Positions 24,978 through 37,010 of a stretch of 64,000 nucleotides of DNA are shown here, one piece after another. The stretch spans positions 50,515 through 114,514 of the forward strand of contig JAKFYI010000001.1 in the NCBI GenBank assembly GCA_021730985.1. Direction: 5' to 3'. The number at the start of each line of letters is the position of its first letter. The stretch's first letter is position 1. The notes below the pieces were generated by a model. That model searched no databases, had not been told where the DNA came from, and was given only the letters and a program-made list of their open reading frames with translations. Position numbers and translations under genes: made by a program. The DNA is from Hyphomicrobiales bacterium. Its GTDB lineage: Bacteria > Pseudomonadota > Alphaproteobacteria > Rhizobiales > Xanthobacteraceae.

Positions 24978-25940
24978 CTACTGCGGCTCGATCCCTGCGT
25001 CCTTGATCATGCGGGACCATTTGACGAGCTGTTCCTTGACGAAGGCGTCCAGCTCCTCGGCCGATGAGGAGAACGCCTCGAAGCCGGTGGCCGCGATCTT
25101 CGCCTTCACCTCGGGGTCGTCGATGATCTTGCGCAGCTCCGTGTTCAGCCGTGTCACGACGGCGGGCGGCGTCCTGGCGGGCGCGAACAGGCCGGCCCAG
25201 GAATCCATGTCGAAGCCTTTGACGCCCGATTCATCGAGCGTCGGCAGCTCGGGCACCAGCGCGCTGCGCTTGAGCCGCGTTGTCGCAAGCCCGCGCAACT
25301 TGCCGGTCTGGTGCATCGGCCAGCCGGTGGCCATGTCGGTGAATAGCATCGACACCCGGCCGCCGAGCACGTCCTGCACGGCGGGCGGCGCGCTCTTGTA
25401 GGGAACGTGAACCATGTCGAGACCGGCCCAGCGCTTCAGCGTCTCCCCGGCCAGCACGCTGGAGGCGTTGCCGCTGGCGAACGACAATTTGCCGGGGTTG
25501 GCTTTGGCGTGGGCGATCAGCTCCTGGACCGATTTCGCCGGAATGTCGGGATGAACCAGCAAGAGCTGGGTGAAGCTTCCGACCCGCGACAGCGAGACGA
25601 AGTCCTTGGCCGGATCGTAGCTGATGCTCTTCATCAGGAACGGCGCCGCCGAGTGCGGCGTGTTGGTGCTCATGAACAGCGTGTAGCCGTCGGGCTCGGC
25701 GCGCGCCACGAAGTTGGCCGCGAGCGTGCCGTTGGCGCCGGCCTTGTTCTCGACGATGACGCTCTGGTTGACGGCGGTCGAAAGGCGCTGCGCGATGATA
25801 CGGGCGATCAGATCGGTGCCACTGCCGGGCCCGAACGGGACGACGAGGGTGATCGGCTTGCTTGGATAGCTTTGTGCGTGCGCAGTACCGGCGGCCAACG
25901 CGATGGCGAGCGCAGCGGCGATCGGAAACAGGCGTTTCAC
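24978..25940 (-). CDS. Bug-family (TTT) substrate-binding protein
   Basis: 320-residue periplasmic binding protein of the tripartite tricarboxylate transporter (Bug/TctC) family. GTG 25940 has a strong GGGAGGA site 5 nt upstream; a Sec signal ending AHA is followed by QSYPSKPITLVVPFGPGSGTDLIAR, the family N-terminus, and NGTLAANFVARAEPDGYTL. No TctA/TctB membrane genes are near, as is usual for these expanded families. It diverges from an amidohydrolase gene, which may hint at an aromatic-derived dicarboxylate ligand. Confidence 0.93.
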   Translation of the reverse strand: MKRLFPIAAALAIALAAGTAHAQSYPSKPITLVVPFGPGSGTDLIARIIAQRLSTAVNQSVIVENKAGANGTLAANFVARAEPDGYTLFMSTNTPHSAAPFLMKSISYDPAKDFVSLSRVGSFTQLLLVHPDIPAKSVQELIAHAKANPGKLSFASGNASSVLAGETLKRWAGLDMVHVPYKSAPPAVQDVLGGRVSMLFTDMATGWPMHQTGKLRGLATTRLKRSALVPELPTLDESGVKGFDMDSWAGLFAPARTPPAVVTRLNTELRKIIDDPEVKAKIAATGFEAFSSSAEELDAFVKEQLVKWSRMIKDAGIEPQ

Positions 25941-26018
25941 GTCAGTCCTCCCTGATGCGGCGCAGGTCTGTTTTTGATCGCTTGACCTGTCGCCCGCCAG
26001 CATAACAGGATTTGCAAC

Positions 26019-26918
26019 ATGAACAGCCCCACAGCCATTCCCGCCTGTCCCGGTCCGCTCGATCCGATCCGGCCGAAAAATCCGCCGCCGCCCAAGGCGT
26101 GCGACACCCACTGCCATGTGTTCGGGCCGTCCGATCGCTTTCCCTACGCGGGCGACCGCAGCTACACCCCGCCCGACGCGCCGCTGGCGAAATACTTAGC
26201 GATGCTCGACACGCTGGGCTTCGAGCGCGGCGTGCTGGTGCAGGGCAGCGCACATGGCCGCGACAACTCCGCGATGCTCGATGCACTGGAGCGCACGCCC
26301 GACCGGCTGCGCGGCGTCGCGGTGGCGGACGAGGCGGTGCCGCCGGCCGAGCTGCGCCGCTGGGACAAGCTCGGCGTGCGGGCGCTGCGTTTCAATCATT
26401 TCTTTCGCGGCGGCCAGTTGCATTACCGCGGCGGCGTCACGCTGGAGACGGCGAAGAAGCTCGGCCCGTTGATGAAGGATCTCGGCTGGCACCTCCAACT
26501 TTGGATCGACTGCAAGGACATGCCGGAGACGGTCCCGATCCTGGACCAGATCGGCTTGCCGGTGCTGATCGATCACATGGGCCGCACCGACGCGCGCGCC
26601 GGCACCGGCACGCCGGGGTTTCAAAGCCTGCTGCGCTACATCGGGGAAGGGCACGGCTGGGTGAAGGTGTCGGGCGCGCACCGGCTGTCCAACAATGCGC
26701 CGGACTATCCCGAAGCACGGCCGTTCCATGAGGCGCTGGTGCGCGCCAATCCGGAGAGGATCGTGTGGGGCAGCGACTGGCCGCATCCGCGCATCGAGGG
26801 TGACATGCCGAACGCCGGACACCTCTACGAGCTGTTCCACGACTGGACGCCGGACGTGGCGACGCGCCAGCGCGTCCTGGTGGACAATCCGGCGAGGCTT
26901 TACGGGTTTCCGGGCTAA
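26019..26918 (+). CDS. Amidohydrolase family protein, 2-pyrone-4,6-dicarboxylate hydrolase-like
   Basis: 299-residue TIM-barrel metal hydrolase of the amidohydrolase-2 group, close in pattern to LigI (PDC lactonase) of protocatechuate/lignin degradation. The metal motif THCHVFGP holds His31 and His33, further ligands lie in LPVLIDHMGR, and the catalytic Asp is in WGSDWPHP. RBS AGGA precedes ATG 26019. It diverges from a Bug binding protein, a pairing often seen for lactone and dicarboxylate use. The exact substrate is an inference. Confidence 0.87.
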   Translation: MNSPTAIPACPGPLDPIRPKNPPPPKACDTHCHVFGPSDRFPYAGDRSYTPPDAPLAKYLAMLDTLGFERGVLVQGSAHGRDNSAMLDALERTPDRLRGVAVADEAVPPAELRRWDKLGVRALRFNHFFRGGQLHYRGGVTLETAKKLGPLMKDLGWHLQLWIDCKDMPETVPILDQIGLPVLIDHMGRTDARAGTGTPGFQSLLRYIGEGHGWVKVSGAHRLSNNAPDYPEARPFHEALVRANPERIVWGSDWPHPRIEGDMPNAGHLYELFHDWTPDVATRQRVLVDNPARLYGFPG

Positions 26919-26981
26919 GCGCAGCTACGTCCAAGGCTGGCTGTCTTGCGTCTCTGTCAGACGTGTAATACATTTGCCCGT

Positions 26982-27239
26982 ATGAAAACCCTCACCGTTC
27001 GTCTGCCCGAAGCTTTGGTCAATCAGATCGAAGCCGAGTCGCGCGCACGCAAGCTTTCGAAATCCGATGTCGTTCGGGAGCGGCTGAACCGGCGCGCCGG
27101 CTTGAGGCGGCGAGAGTCGGCTTCGCTTGATGCCATCGCCGATCTCATCGGCTCGGTGGATGGACTTTCCGCCGACCTGAGCGCGCGAACGAAGAAGGCT
27201 CTGAAGGCGACCGGATATGGCCGCAAGCGTTCTCGTTGA
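26982..27239 (+). CDS. Ribbon-helix-helix antitoxin
   Basis: 85-residue RHH DNA-binding protein: MKTLTVRLPEALVNQIEAE then RKLSKSDVVRERL, a CopG/VapB-type fold. The downstream PIN gene overlaps its 3' end by 23 bp. It presumably neutralises the toxin and represses the operon. ATG 26982 is chosen because the RHH strand begins there; an upstream in-frame start would add 12 unrelated residues. Confidence 0.85.
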   Translation: MKTLTVRLPEALVNQIEAESRARKLSKSDVVRERLNRRAGLRRRESASLDAIADLIGSVDGLSADLSARTKKALKATGYGRKRSR

Positions 27240-27627
27240 CGCCGGTTTTCTCGTCGCGCTGCTCAGCCGGCGAGACACCAATCACCGTTGGGCTGCCACC
27301 CAAGCGCAGCGCCTGCCGCCACCATGGAAGACGTGTGAGGCGGCCCTGTCGGAGGCATTCCATCTCCTGGGGGCGCGCGGCGCTTCCGGGCTTGCCGCCT
27401 TGCTCCGCCGCGGTTCGGTCGTTTGCACCTTCCGCCTGGGCGATGACGTTGAAGCCGTGCTCAAGCTCTTGGAAAAGTATGCCGACGTGCCGATGAGTCT
27501 CGCGGACGGCTGCCTCGTGCGCATGACGGAGGCCCAGACCGATTGCGCTGTGCTCACCACGGACGCGGACTTCCGCATCTACCGGCGGCACAGCCGGCAG
27601 ATCGTTCCCTGCGTGATGCCTGAGTGA
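27217..27627 (+). CDS. PIN-domain toxin (VapC-like ribonuclease)
   Basis: 136-residue PIN nuclease with the acidic quartet in place: Asp8 (VLVDAGFL), Glu46 (LSEAF), Asp97 (LADGCLV) and Asp116 (TTDADF). Such toxins cleave tRNA or rRNA when the antitoxin is lost. It overlaps the RHH gene, giving a complete type II module between the amidohydrolase and ltrA. Confidence 0.9.
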   Translation: MAASVLVDAGFLVALLSRRDTNHRWAATQAQRLPPPWKTCEAALSEAFHLLGARGASGLAALLRRGSVVCTFRLGDDVEAVLKLLEKYADVPMSLADGCLVRMTEAQTDCAVLTTDADFRIYRRHSRQIVPCVMPE

Positions 27628-27648
27628 ACATCGCAGGTGTAGGCTAGA

Positions 27649-28839
27649 TTAGCGCGCAGTTGTTCCGCAGGCCTCGCGCTGGCGCAGCGACAGCCACTCC
27701 CACGTCACGACCACAATCAGCACCGCGGTGGTGAGCGTAGCAAGCAGCAGCGGCGTTGCTGCGATCGAGGCAGGGATCAGCAGCACCAGCAGTCCCAGCC
27801 CGGCGATGTGCGACAGCGGATAGTGCGGCGCGGACAGTCCCTTGAACAGCGCATTGCCGATCAGGTACAGCGCCGGTCCGCCGAGGATGACGGCCACGGT
27901 CTTCACGTCGGTGTGGCCGCCCGGATGGTGCAGCACAAGCTCGTCGCCCACAGCAGATACGATGATGCCGGCGACGATCAGGATGTGCAAATAGGTGTAG
28001 CCGTTGCGCCCAATCCGACCCGGATCGTCGGATGACGCGGCGAGCTTGCTGCTGCGCTCTGCTCCGATGTTGAAATAGATCATCCACATTGCAACGCTGC
28101 CGACGAAGGCCACGGCGAACGAGCCGATGGTGGCTGCATTCCATGTGGCTGCCGCGAACGTCTGTCCGGTGATCAGGATCGATTCGCCGAGCGCGATGAT
28201 GATGAACAGGCCGCAGCGCTCGGCCATGTGAGCGCCTTCGATCTTCCAGTCGGCGGTGGTCGAGCGCCCGAGCATCGGACACCAGAATCCGGCGATCGGT
28301 CCTGCCGTCTCGATTGCGACAGCAGCCCCCCACAGCACCATCCGCAGCGGCCCGTCGGCCAGCGCGCCGATCAGCCAGAACGGCACGCACACCACATGCC
28401 AGATCGAGATGCGCAGAAAGTTGAGATGATTGCCGGCGTCGTGGTTCTTCAGCGACCACAACATGAACATATCGCGCAGCGCGAGCATGAAAATGTAGGC
28501 CGCCGCGAACGCCAGCGCGCGATCCTCGAACGCCTTGGGGATCGATGCCGACAGCACGACGCCCGCAAGCATCAGCGCGAACAGCATCAGCCGCACGGCC
28601 GGCTTTTCCGGATCGAGCCAGTTCGTGATCCACGCGGTGTCGATCCAGGTCCACCACATCGCGAGAAGCAGAATCGCGGCCTGCAACGCGCCGAGCGGGG
28701 TGAGGTGTTCGAGCAGCCCGTGCGAAAGTTGCGTCACCGCGAACACGAACACCAGGTCGAAAAACAACTCGACGAAGGTGACGCGGTGGTGCTCGTGGCC
28801 GCGGCGGGTGCGCAGATGGCTGGTACGGGCTGCGATCAT
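27649..28839 (-). CDS. Low temperature requirement protein A (LtrA) family membrane protein
   Basis: 396-residue polytopic membrane protein with about 11-12 hydrophobic helices. The N-terminal [24 protein letters not shown] and the later [11 protein letters not shown] are the LtrA signatures. The family is named from a Listeria cold-growth locus; its transport or catalytic role is unknown. Start at ATG 28839 puts the conserved core 20 residues in; ATGs at 28863 and 28929 are alternatives, none with a clear ribosome binding site. Divergent from hrcA. Confidence 0.87.
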   Translation of the reverse strand: MIAARTSHLRTRRGHEHHRVTFVELFFDLVFVFAVTQLSHGLLEHLTPLGALQAAILLLAMWWTWIDTAWITNWLDPEKPAVRLMLFALMLAGVVLSASIPKAFEDRALAFAAAYIFMLALRDMFMLWSLKNHDAGNHLNFLRISIWHVVCVPFWLIGALADGPLRMVLWGAAVAIETAGPIAGFWCPMLGRSTTADWKIEGAHMAERCGLFIIIALGESILITGQTFAAATWNAATIGSFAVAFVGSVAMWMIYFNIGAERSSKLAASSDDPGRIGRNGYTYLHILIVAGIIVSAVGDELVLHHPGGHTDVKTVAVILGGPALYLIGNALFKGLSAPHYPLSHIAGLGLLVLLIPASIAATPLLLATLTTAVLIVVVTWEWLSLRQREACGTTAR

Positions 28840-28941
28840 CGATCTCAGGCTAACAGCGCCCATGCCAGTGGAACAGCCGGGCCGGAATGCTTCGGGCTTG
28901 CGTTTCGGCGTCCGAATGGACACCTTCATGCGCTGGAGGGA

Positions 28942-30027
28942 ATGGTTCGCGTGTCTCAGAACATTCCGATCGGCAAGGCCGAAATCTCGCTGGCGCAGCT
29001 TAACGACCGCGCGCGCGAGATTTTCCGCCAGATCGTCGAGAGCTACCTCACCACCGGCGAGCCGCTCGGCTCGCGCAACCTGTCGCGCCTGATCCAGACG
29101 CCGCTGTCGCCGGCCTCAGTCCGCAACGTGATGACGGACCTGGAGCAGCTCGGCCTGATCTACGCACCGCACACCTCCGCCGGCCGGTTGCCGACCGAGC
29201 TGGGGCTGCGCTTCTTTGTCGATGCGCTGATGCAGATCGGCGACGTCAACGAGAACGACCGCAGAGCCATCGAGGCGCAGGTCGCGGGCTCGGGCAAATC
29301 GGTCGAGAACGTGCTGAACGAGGCGTCCGGGATGCTGTCGGGCCTGACCCGGGCGGCCGGCGTCGTGCTCGCCGCCAAGACCAACGTCCGGCTCAAGCAC
29401 ATCGAATTCGTCCGGCTCGAACCGCAGCGCGCGCTGGTGGTGCTGGTCGGCGACGACGGCCAGGTCGAAAACCGGGTGCTGCAATTGCCGATCGGCCTGC
29501 CGTCGTCGGCGCTGATCGAGGCGACCAACTTTCTCAACGCGCGGGTGCGCGGCAAGACCTTGACCGAGGCCAAGGCCGAGCTTGAACGGGCGATGAAGGA
29601 AGAGCAGGCCAAGCTCGACGAACTGACTCAAAAGGTGGTCGAGGCGGGGCTTGCGAGCTGGTCCGGCGGCGAAACCGACCAGCGGCGGCTGATCGTGCGC
29701 GGCCAGTCGCATCTCCTTGAGGATTTAAAGGCGCTGGAGGACCTCGAACGCGTGCGCATGCTGTTCGAGGCGCTGGAGACCCGGCGCGAGGTCGCCGATC
29801 TGCTCGGACGGGCCGAACAGGCCGAGGGCGTCCGCATCTTCATCGGCTCGGAGAACAAGCTGTTCTCGCTGTCCGGCTCCTCCACCATCATCTCGCCCTA
29901 CCGCGATGCCGCGGGCTCGATCGTGGGCGTGCTCGGCGTGATCGGGCCAACCCGGCTCAACTACGCCCGCGTCATTCCCATGGTCGATTACACCGCACGG
30001 GTGGTGGGCAAGCTGATTTCCGGCTGA
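28942..30027 (+). CDS. hrcA: Heat-inducible transcription repressor HrcA
   Basis: 361-residue repressor of class I heat-shock genes; it binds the CIRCE operator and needs GroEL to stay active. The N-terminal winged helix ([25 protein letters not shown] ... [19 protein letters not shown]) and the C-terminal dimerisation domain ([35 protein letters not shown]) are typical. GGAGGG lies just upstream; GTG 28951 has better spacing than ATG 28942. Followed by grpE, as in most alphaproteobacteria. I found no CIRCE motif in the window. Confidence 0.96.
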   Translation: MVRVSQNIPIGKAEISLAQLNDRAREIFRQIVESYLTTGEPLGSRNLSRLIQTPLSPASVRNVMTDLEQLGLIYAPHTSAGRLPTELGLRFFVDALMQIGDVNENDRRAIEAQVAGSGKSVENVLNEASGMLSGLTRAAGVVLAAKTNVRLKHIEFVRLEPQRALVVLVGDDGQVENRVLQLPIGLPSSALIEATNFLNARVRGKTLTEAKAELERAMKEEQAKLDELTQKVVEAGLASWSGGETDQRRLIVRGQSHLLEDLKALEDLERVRMLFEALETRREVADLLGRAEQAEGVRIFIGSENKLFSLSGSSTIISPYRDAAGSIVGVLGVIGPTRLNYARVIPMVDYTARVVGKLISG

Positions 30028-30091
30028 GTTGGCCGTAAAGGCGCTGTTACGGCTTGATTTTTCGCCGCTTAGCCCTGATATCCCGGACGCC

Positions 30092-30670
30092 ATGTCAGAC
30101 ACATCAGAACATCCCGACTCGATCCAGCCGGCCGAGCCGGCTCAGCCCACTGCCGCCGCTCCGAAGGCATCGACGTCGCTCGATCGCGAACTCGCCGACA
30201 CCAAGGACCGGCTGCTGCGGACGCTTGCCGATATGGAAAATCTCCGCAAGCGCACCGAGCGCGAGGTTGCCGACGCGCGCCTGTACGGCATCTCGGCGTT
30301 CGCCCGCGATGTCCTCACGGTCGCCGACAGCATGCATCTCGCTCTTGAGGCTCTGGATACGGAGTTGCGCGAGAAGGCCGACAGCAGCGTCAAGACGCTG
30401 CTCGACGGTGTCGAGATCACCGAGCGGGCGCTGCTCAATGCGCTGGAGAAAAACGGAGTCAAGCGGATCGAGCCGATCGGTCAGAAGTTCGACCCCAACA
30501 AGCATCAGGCCATGTACGAGGCCGAGAACCCTTCCGTGCCCGCGGGGCACATCGCCCAGGTGGTGCAGGCCGGTTATCTGATCGGGGATCGGGTGCTGCG
30601 TCCGGCGCTGGTTGCGGTGTCCAAAGGCGCGCCGAAGGCGTCGGCCAACGACAATTCCGGCGACGAATAG
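30092..30670 (+). CDS. grpE: Nucleotide exchange factor GrpE
   Basis: 192-residue DnaK co-chaperone that releases ADP from DnaK and acts as a thermosensor. An acidic, flexible N-terminus precedes the long dimerisation coiled coil (KDRLLRTLADMENLRKRTE) and the C-terminal beta domain with KFDPNKHQAMYE and GYLIGDRVLRPALVAV. Lies 64 bp after hrcA on the same strand; dnaK and dnaJ follow 3 kb downstream. Confidence 0.97.
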   Translation: MSDTSEHPDSIQPAEPAQPTAAAPKASTSLDRELADTKDRLLRTLADMENLRKRTEREVADARLYGISAFARDVLTVADSMHLALEALDTELREKADSSVKTLLDGVEITERALLNALEKNGVKRIEPIGQKFDPNKHQAMYEAENPSVPAGHIAQVVQAGYLIGDRVLRPALVAVSKGAPKASANDNSGDE

Positions 30671-30673
30671 CCC

Positions 30674-31669
30674 TTAGCGAAGATCGAGCGCGTCGCGCAC
30701 CGTGCGAAAGCGCGTGAACGCCGGGATCCAGGCATCCTTCGGCGCGAAGCCGATCATCTGGATGTAGGCGCCGCTGCCGAACCGCAGCCATTGCACGATC
30801 TCGATGTCGGCGCCGGTCTTGGCGTTCTTGCCGGTGGCGCGCAACTCGTGTCCCGGCTGGCCGCCGATCCGCATCGATTCCGAACCCGTCACGCGCACGT
30901 CCGTGACATTCGGCGGGCCCGCGAACGCCAGCCTCGCAAAGCTGTTGCGGTCGGCGACAGTCGATGGGCCGCCCGGCGCAACGCTGACGGCGAGATGCGC
31001 GTATTCGACCGAATCCCTTGCCTCCCTGTCGCCATCGGCCAGATGCACGGCGCGGCCCGGCACAAAACCCGCAACGCGGAATCCGGCCAGGTCGCGCAGA
31101 TTGAATGGCACCAGTGCAAGCTGCTCCTGCGCCGGAATGCTCGGCCGCAGCGCGAGACTCGCAAGCGAAGCGCGGATCGCGGCCTCGGAATAGACGTCCT
31201 TCGCGGTGAGCGGAATCTCCATCGAGACCATCGCGGTGAGATTGCCGACCGGCACCACCAGCAGCCATTTCCGCAACCGGATTTTCTCGGCTTCCTGGCG
31301 CACGATGAGCAGCGTGCCTTTGGTGCCCGCCAGCGCGAACGACTCCCGTTTCTCGACCGTGAGGTTCTGCTTCTTCAGCGCCTGGTTGGTCATCGTCTTC
31401 TCGATTTCCGCGTAGGCCTGCTCGGGCATCGAGATCAACCGGATGAAGACGTTGTTTTTCTCGTCCTCGAAACCCTGGAATGTGGTGCTGAGCGTCATCC
31501 CGGGCGGAGGCGTCATGCCGAGCCGCGATGCCAGCGGAAACAGAGGTTCCGCCACCTTGGCGGCGGTTTCCTGGGCTGCCGCGGGCCGCACGGACCAAGC
31601 CTGCGCCAGCGGAAAGGCCAGCAGGGCTGCAAGGATAGGCAGCGATCGGACGGCGATCCGGCTTTTCAT
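30674..31669 (-). CDS. Exported protein of unknown function
   Basis: 331 residues with a Sec signal (cleavage near SVRPAAAQE, about residue 32). The mature protein starts with a PLASRLGMTPPPGMTLSTTFQGFED segment and contains two similar alpha/beta halves by pattern (RLISMPEQAYAEIEKTM; HLAVSVAPGGPST). No enzyme motif is visible. It is convergent with grpE (3-bp gap) and divergent from the GT-C-like membrane protein. Confidence 0.8.
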   Translation of the reverse strand: MKSRIAVRSLPILAALLAFPLAQAWSVRPAAAQETAAKVAEPLFPLASRLGMTPPPGMTLSTTFQGFEDEKNNVFIRLISMPEQAYAEIEKTMTNQALKKQNLTVEKRESFALAGTKGTLLIVRQEAEKIRLRKWLLVVPVGNLTAMVSMEIPLTAKDVYSEAAIRASLASLALRPSIPAQEQLALVPFNLRDLAGFRVAGFVPGRAVHLADGDREARDSVEYAHLAVSVAPGGPSTVADRNSFARLAFAGPPNVTDVRVTGSESMRIGGQPGHELRATGKNAKTGADIEIVQWLRFGSGAYIQMIGFAPKDAWIPAFTRFRTVRDALDLR

Positions 31670-31759
31670 TCTGTCGGGTATGGCGGCTCGTTAAACGAAA
31701 CTCAACCCTGTTGGGCCATGACAGGCAGTCGGCGTATCGACCGGAAAGCCGCCCTTTTC

Positions 31760-33535
31760 ATGCCCAGCAACCTGTTGCGTCAGCCGAATTTCGCCGCGCT
31801 GCTTGTGCTGGTGTGGCTCGTCGTCGCGCTTGCCCTGCTGCTGCAGCACTGGCCGCAAACCGCCGAAACGCTGCTCGACACCGACGATGCGATGCGGCTC
31901 GTGCAGCTGCGCGCGTGGCTTGAAGGACCGGGTCTTTTGAGCGGCTGGTTCGACTTGCATCAGCCGCGCATGCAGCCGCCGCTCGGCGTGGACATGCACT
32001 GGTCGAGATTGATCGATGCCGGGCTCGTCGGGCTGCTCGCGGTGTTCGGTGCGTTCGCCGATCCGCCCGATGCCGAACGGTTGATGCGCGCCTGGTGGCC
32101 GCTGCTTTGGCTCATCCCGACACTTGCCGGCATGGCTGCGATCGCCTGGCGCATCGCCGGCCGCGAAGCGGCGTTGGTTGCGCTGCTGCTCGCGATGGCC
32201 GGTGTGCCGGCGTATCAGCAGTTCACGCCCGGACGGATCGATCACCACAACGTCATGATCGCGCTCACCACGCTCGCGGTCGCCGCGACCGTGTGGTCCG
32301 ACCGCAAGCGTTGGGCGAGCGCCGTGGCCGGTGCCGCGAGCGGGCTCGCCCCCGTGATCGGATTCGAATGCCTGCCGTATCTTGCCGCTTGCGGCGCCGC
32401 GTTTGCGCTGCGCTACGTATTTGACCGCGAAGCGAGCGTGGCGCTGCGCAACTACGGCCTGAGCCTGGCTGCTGTGACGCTCATCGGGTTCGCTGTCAGC
32501 GCCGGGCCCGCCAACTGGACGCGAACCTGGTGCGATGCGATCGCGCTCAATGGCGCGGCGGCTGCCGTCTGCTGCGGTCTCGTGCTGGCGCTGGCCGGCG
32601 CGCTCGCTCATCCGCATCGCGTGACGCGGATCGCAGCCGTGCTCGGCGCGGCAAGCGTCGCGGTCGCGGTGCTGCTGCTGATCGAGCCGCGCTGCGTGCG
32701 CGGGCCGATGGCGATGATCGATCCGGCGATCTGGCCGATCTGGCTTGGCGACGTGCGCGAGATGCAGCCGCTCGCTGCGGTGTGGCGCAACAATCCGCTG
32801 ACCGCCTCGGCCATCGCCGCGTTTCCGGCGGCCGCGCTGCTCGCGCTGCTGGTTCTGGCCCGCGAGCGCGAACTGCGCCGGGACTTCGGATTTCTCGCCG
32901 CGGCTCTGGTGTTTGTCGTGGCCGCCACCACCACCCTGTTTGCGATCCGCGCCTACTCCTACGCAATGTGGCTCGGCATGCCCCTGGTGGCGGCGATGGG
33001 CCTGCGGCTGTTCGCAGCACTCCATCTCAAGAGCTTTGCCGCGCGCGTCGCGGTAGCGCTGGCGATCACCCCCCTGGCGCTGTCGTCTGGGGCGATCACG
33101 ATTGCGGTCGCGACCGGCCTGAACGATAGCGACGACTTCTCGCGGCCGGCCAGCCGCGCCTGCTTCGCGAGCGCGAGCTACGCGCCGTTGCGCCAGCTCA
33201 GGGCCGGCTTGATCGCGGCCGACGTCAGCCTCGGGCCGTACCTGCTGGCGCTAACCCCGCATTCGGTGCTGTCCGGGCCCTATCACCGGCTTTCGGCCGG
33301 TATCGTGACCGCCCACCGGGCGCTTGCCGAGCCGCCCGAAGCGGCGCGCGGCGTGCTGCGCGATGCCAAGGTGGACTATGTGCTGATCTGCGGCCCCCGG
33401 CCGCCCGATGGATTGCCGGAGCCGGCGTTGAGCCGGAGCCTGTGGTCCGCCCTGCGGACAGGAGCGATCCCGGGCTGGCTTGAGCCGGTCGCGGCGGGTC
33501 CGGCGTTCGCGGTTTATCGCGTGGCCCGCCCCTAG
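31760..33535 (+). CDS. Multi-pass membrane protein, GT-C glycosyltransferase-like
   Basis: 591 residues, about 11-12 TM helices. The first periplasmic loop carries an acidic motif (DTDDAMR, residues 40-46) followed by PRMQPPLGVDMHWSRLIDAG, an arrangement like GT-C enzymes that use polyprenyl-linked sugars; TPGRIDHHN is a second acidic loop. The C-terminal domain (about 490-591) is soluble and contains two Cys. Donor and acceptor are unknown. Start at ATG 31760 or ATG 31718, neither with a strong ribosome binding site. Confidence 0.75.
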   Translation: MPSNLLRQPNFAALLVLVWLVVALALLLQHWPQTAETLLDTDDAMRLVQLRAWLEGPGLLSGWFDLHQPRMQPPLGVDMHWSRLIDAGLVGLLAVFGAFADPPDAERLMRAWWPLLWLIPTLAGMAAIAWRIAGREAALVALLLAMAGVPAYQQFTPGRIDHHNVMIALTTLAVAATVWSDRKRWASAVAGAASGLAPVIGFECLPYLAACGAAFALRYVFDREASVALRNYGLSLAAVTLIGFAVSAGPANWTRTWCDAIALNGAAAAVCCGLVLALAGALAHPHRVTRIAAVLGAASVAVAVLLLIEPRCVRGPMAMIDPAIWPIWLGDVREMQPLAAVWRNNPLTASAIAAFPAAALLALLVLARERELRRDFGFLAAALVFVVAATTTLFAIRAYSYAMWLGMPLVAAMGLRLFAALHLKSFAARVAVALAITPLALSSGAITIAVATGLNDSDDFSRPASRACFASASYAPLRQLRAGLIAADVSLGPYLLALTPHSVLSGPYHRLSAGIVTAHRALAEPPEAARGVLRDAKVDYVLICGPRPPDGLPEPALSRSLWSALRTGAIPGWLEPVAAGPAFAVYRVARP

Positions 33536-33561
33536 TCAGAATGCAAAGCCTGCATCAAGTC

Positions 33562-33590
33562 CTTGCGGCGTAATGGGGTCCTCCTATATG
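33562..33590 (+). promoter_or_regulatory. Probable RpoH (sigma-32) promoter of dnaK
   Basis: CTTGCG at 33562-33567, then 15 bp, then CCTATATG at 33583-33590. This matches the alphaproteobacterial heat-shock pattern (CTTG-N16-18-CCTATNT). It lies about 130 bp before the dnaK ATG, leaving a structured leader. Assigned by pattern only. Confidence 0.55.
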
Positions 33591-33720
33591 TGCCAGGACG
33601 CCGCAGGGGGCTGCGTCGCCGTTTAATGTGGGGGTCGGAGAGAGAATTGCGGATGAGCCGCAACTCTCGCTCGGGAGCCGTAAGGGCCCGGCCGGCCTGC
33701 TGTGAAAGAGAGGGACTATT

Positions 33721-35655
<1,935 letters not shown>

Positions 35656-35687
35656 GCCGGGAGATTGCGTGATCACCGCAAACATCA

Positions 35688-35766
35688 TCGTCACCCCCGG
35701 GCTTGACCCGGGGGTCCATCTTTTTCTCGAAAGATGATGGATGGCCGGGTCGAGCCGGCCATGACA
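35688..35766. repeat. Dispersed palindromic repeat between dnaK and dnaJ
   Basis: CCCGGGCTTGACCCGGG stem followed by GGTCCATC, a spacer, GATGGATGGCCGGGTC and GCCGGCCATGAC. The same CCGGCTTGACC...GGATG/ATCC...ATGAC layout recurs at 46873-46960 and, more diverged, at 54622-54720. It can form two stem-loops in the dnaKJ transcript and may set the dnaJ level. Confidence 0.8.
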
Positions 35767-35785
35767 CCCGGGGACGAGATCGAGA

Positions 35786-36931
35786 ATGTCCAAGCGCTGC
35801 TACTACGAAACCCTGGAAGTCGAGCGCACGGCCGACGACGGCGTGCTCAAGTCTTCATTTCGCAAGCTCGCGATGAAGTGGCATCCCGACCGCAACCCGG
35901 GCGACAACGACAGCGAGCACCGCTTCAAGGAAATCAACGAAGCCTACGACGTCCTCAAGGACCCGCAGAAGCGCGCGGCCTATGACCGGTTCGGTCATGC
36001 CGCGTTCGAGCAGGGCGGCATGGGCGGTGGTGGCGGCGGCATGCACGGCTTCGGCGCCGATTTCGGTTCGGCGTTCTCCGACATTTTCGAGGGCATCTTC
36101 GGAATGGGCGGCCAGCGCCAGCGCGGCACCGGCCGCGAGCGTGGCTCGGATCTGCGCTTTAACATGGAGATCACGCTCGAAGAGGCGTTCAGCGGCAAGG
36201 CCGCGCAGGTGCGGCTGCCGACGTCGGTCACCTGCGAGGTTTGCTCCGGCACCGGCGCCAAGACCGGCACCAAGCCGAAGGCCTGCTCGACCTGCGGCGG
36301 CCAGGGCAAGATCCGCCACGCGCAAGGCTTCTTCACGCTGGAGCGGACCTGCGGCGCCTGCCAGGGGCGCGGCCAGGTGATCGAGAATCCGTGTCCGTCG
36401 TGCTCGGGCTCGGGCCGCACCACGCGCGAGCGCACGCTCTCGGTCAACATTCCGCCCGGTGTCGAGGACGGCACGCGCATTCGCTTGGGCGGTGAGGGCG
36501 AGGCCGGCCTGCGCGGCGGCTCGTCCGGCGATCTTTATATTTTTCTTTCGCTCGCCAGCCACGCGTTCTTCCAGCGCGACAGCGCCGACCTGCACTGCCG
36601 CGTGCCGATTTCGATGGTGACGGCGGCGCTCGGCGGCGAGTTCGAGGTGCCGACCATCGACGGATCGAAGACGCGGGTGAAAATTCCGAGCGGCACTCAG
36701 TCCGGGCGGCGGTTCCGTCTGTCGGGCAAGGGCATGCCGGTGCTGCGTTCCAAGCAGGCGGGCGACATGTACGTCCAGGTGATGGTCGAGACGCCGCAGA
36801 ATCTGACCAAGCGGCAGCGCGAGCTGCTGGCCGAGTTCGAGAAGCTGTCGTCGCAGGATACCCAGCCGGAATCCGCCGGATTCTTCGCTAAAGTCAAGGA
36901 CTTCTTCGGGACCGGCGCCGGGCCGGGATAG
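35786..36931 (+). CDS. dnaJ: Chaperone DnaJ
   Basis: 381-residue type I Hsp40. J domain residues 1-70 with HPD in [11 protein letters not shown], a Gly/Phe-rich region, four zinc-binding repeats ([32 protein letters not shown]), then the two-lobed substrate-binding region and C-terminus. It stimulates DnaK ATPase and delivers substrates. Transcribed with dnaK across a 130-bp gap filled by a repeat. Confidence 0.98.
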   Translation: MSKRCYYETLEVERTADDGVLKSSFRKLAMKWHPDRNPGDNDSEHRFKEINEAYDVLKDPQKRAAYDRFGHAAFEQGGMGGGGGGMHGFGADFGSAFSDIFEGIFGMGGQRQRGTGRERGSDLRFNMEITLEEAFSGKAAQVRLPTSVTCEVCSGTGAKTGTKPKACSTCGGQGKIRHAQGFFTLERTCGACQGRGQVIENPCPSCSGSGRTTRERTLSVNIPPGVEDGTRIRLGGEGEAGLRGGSSGDLYIFLSLASHAFFQRDSADLHCRVPISMVTAALGGEFEVPTIDGSKTRVKIPSGTQSGRRFRLSGKGMPVLRSKQAGDMYVQVMVETPQNLTKRQRELLAEFEKLSSQDTQPESAGFFAKVKDFFGTGAGPG

Positions 36932-37010
36932 CGTTAAGCTTGACCCATGCCTTGGCTGGCATTACCGATATGTGACGAGTTTTCGCGTGAACGGGTGGCG
37001 TTCCTGACCC

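Noticed and set aside
28840..33720. CIRCE operator (TTAGCACTC-N9-GAGTGCTAA) near hrcA or dnaK
   Set aside because: Looked for because hrcA is present; no match seen. HrcA probably acts on groESL elsewhere, and dnaK looks RpoH-controlled.
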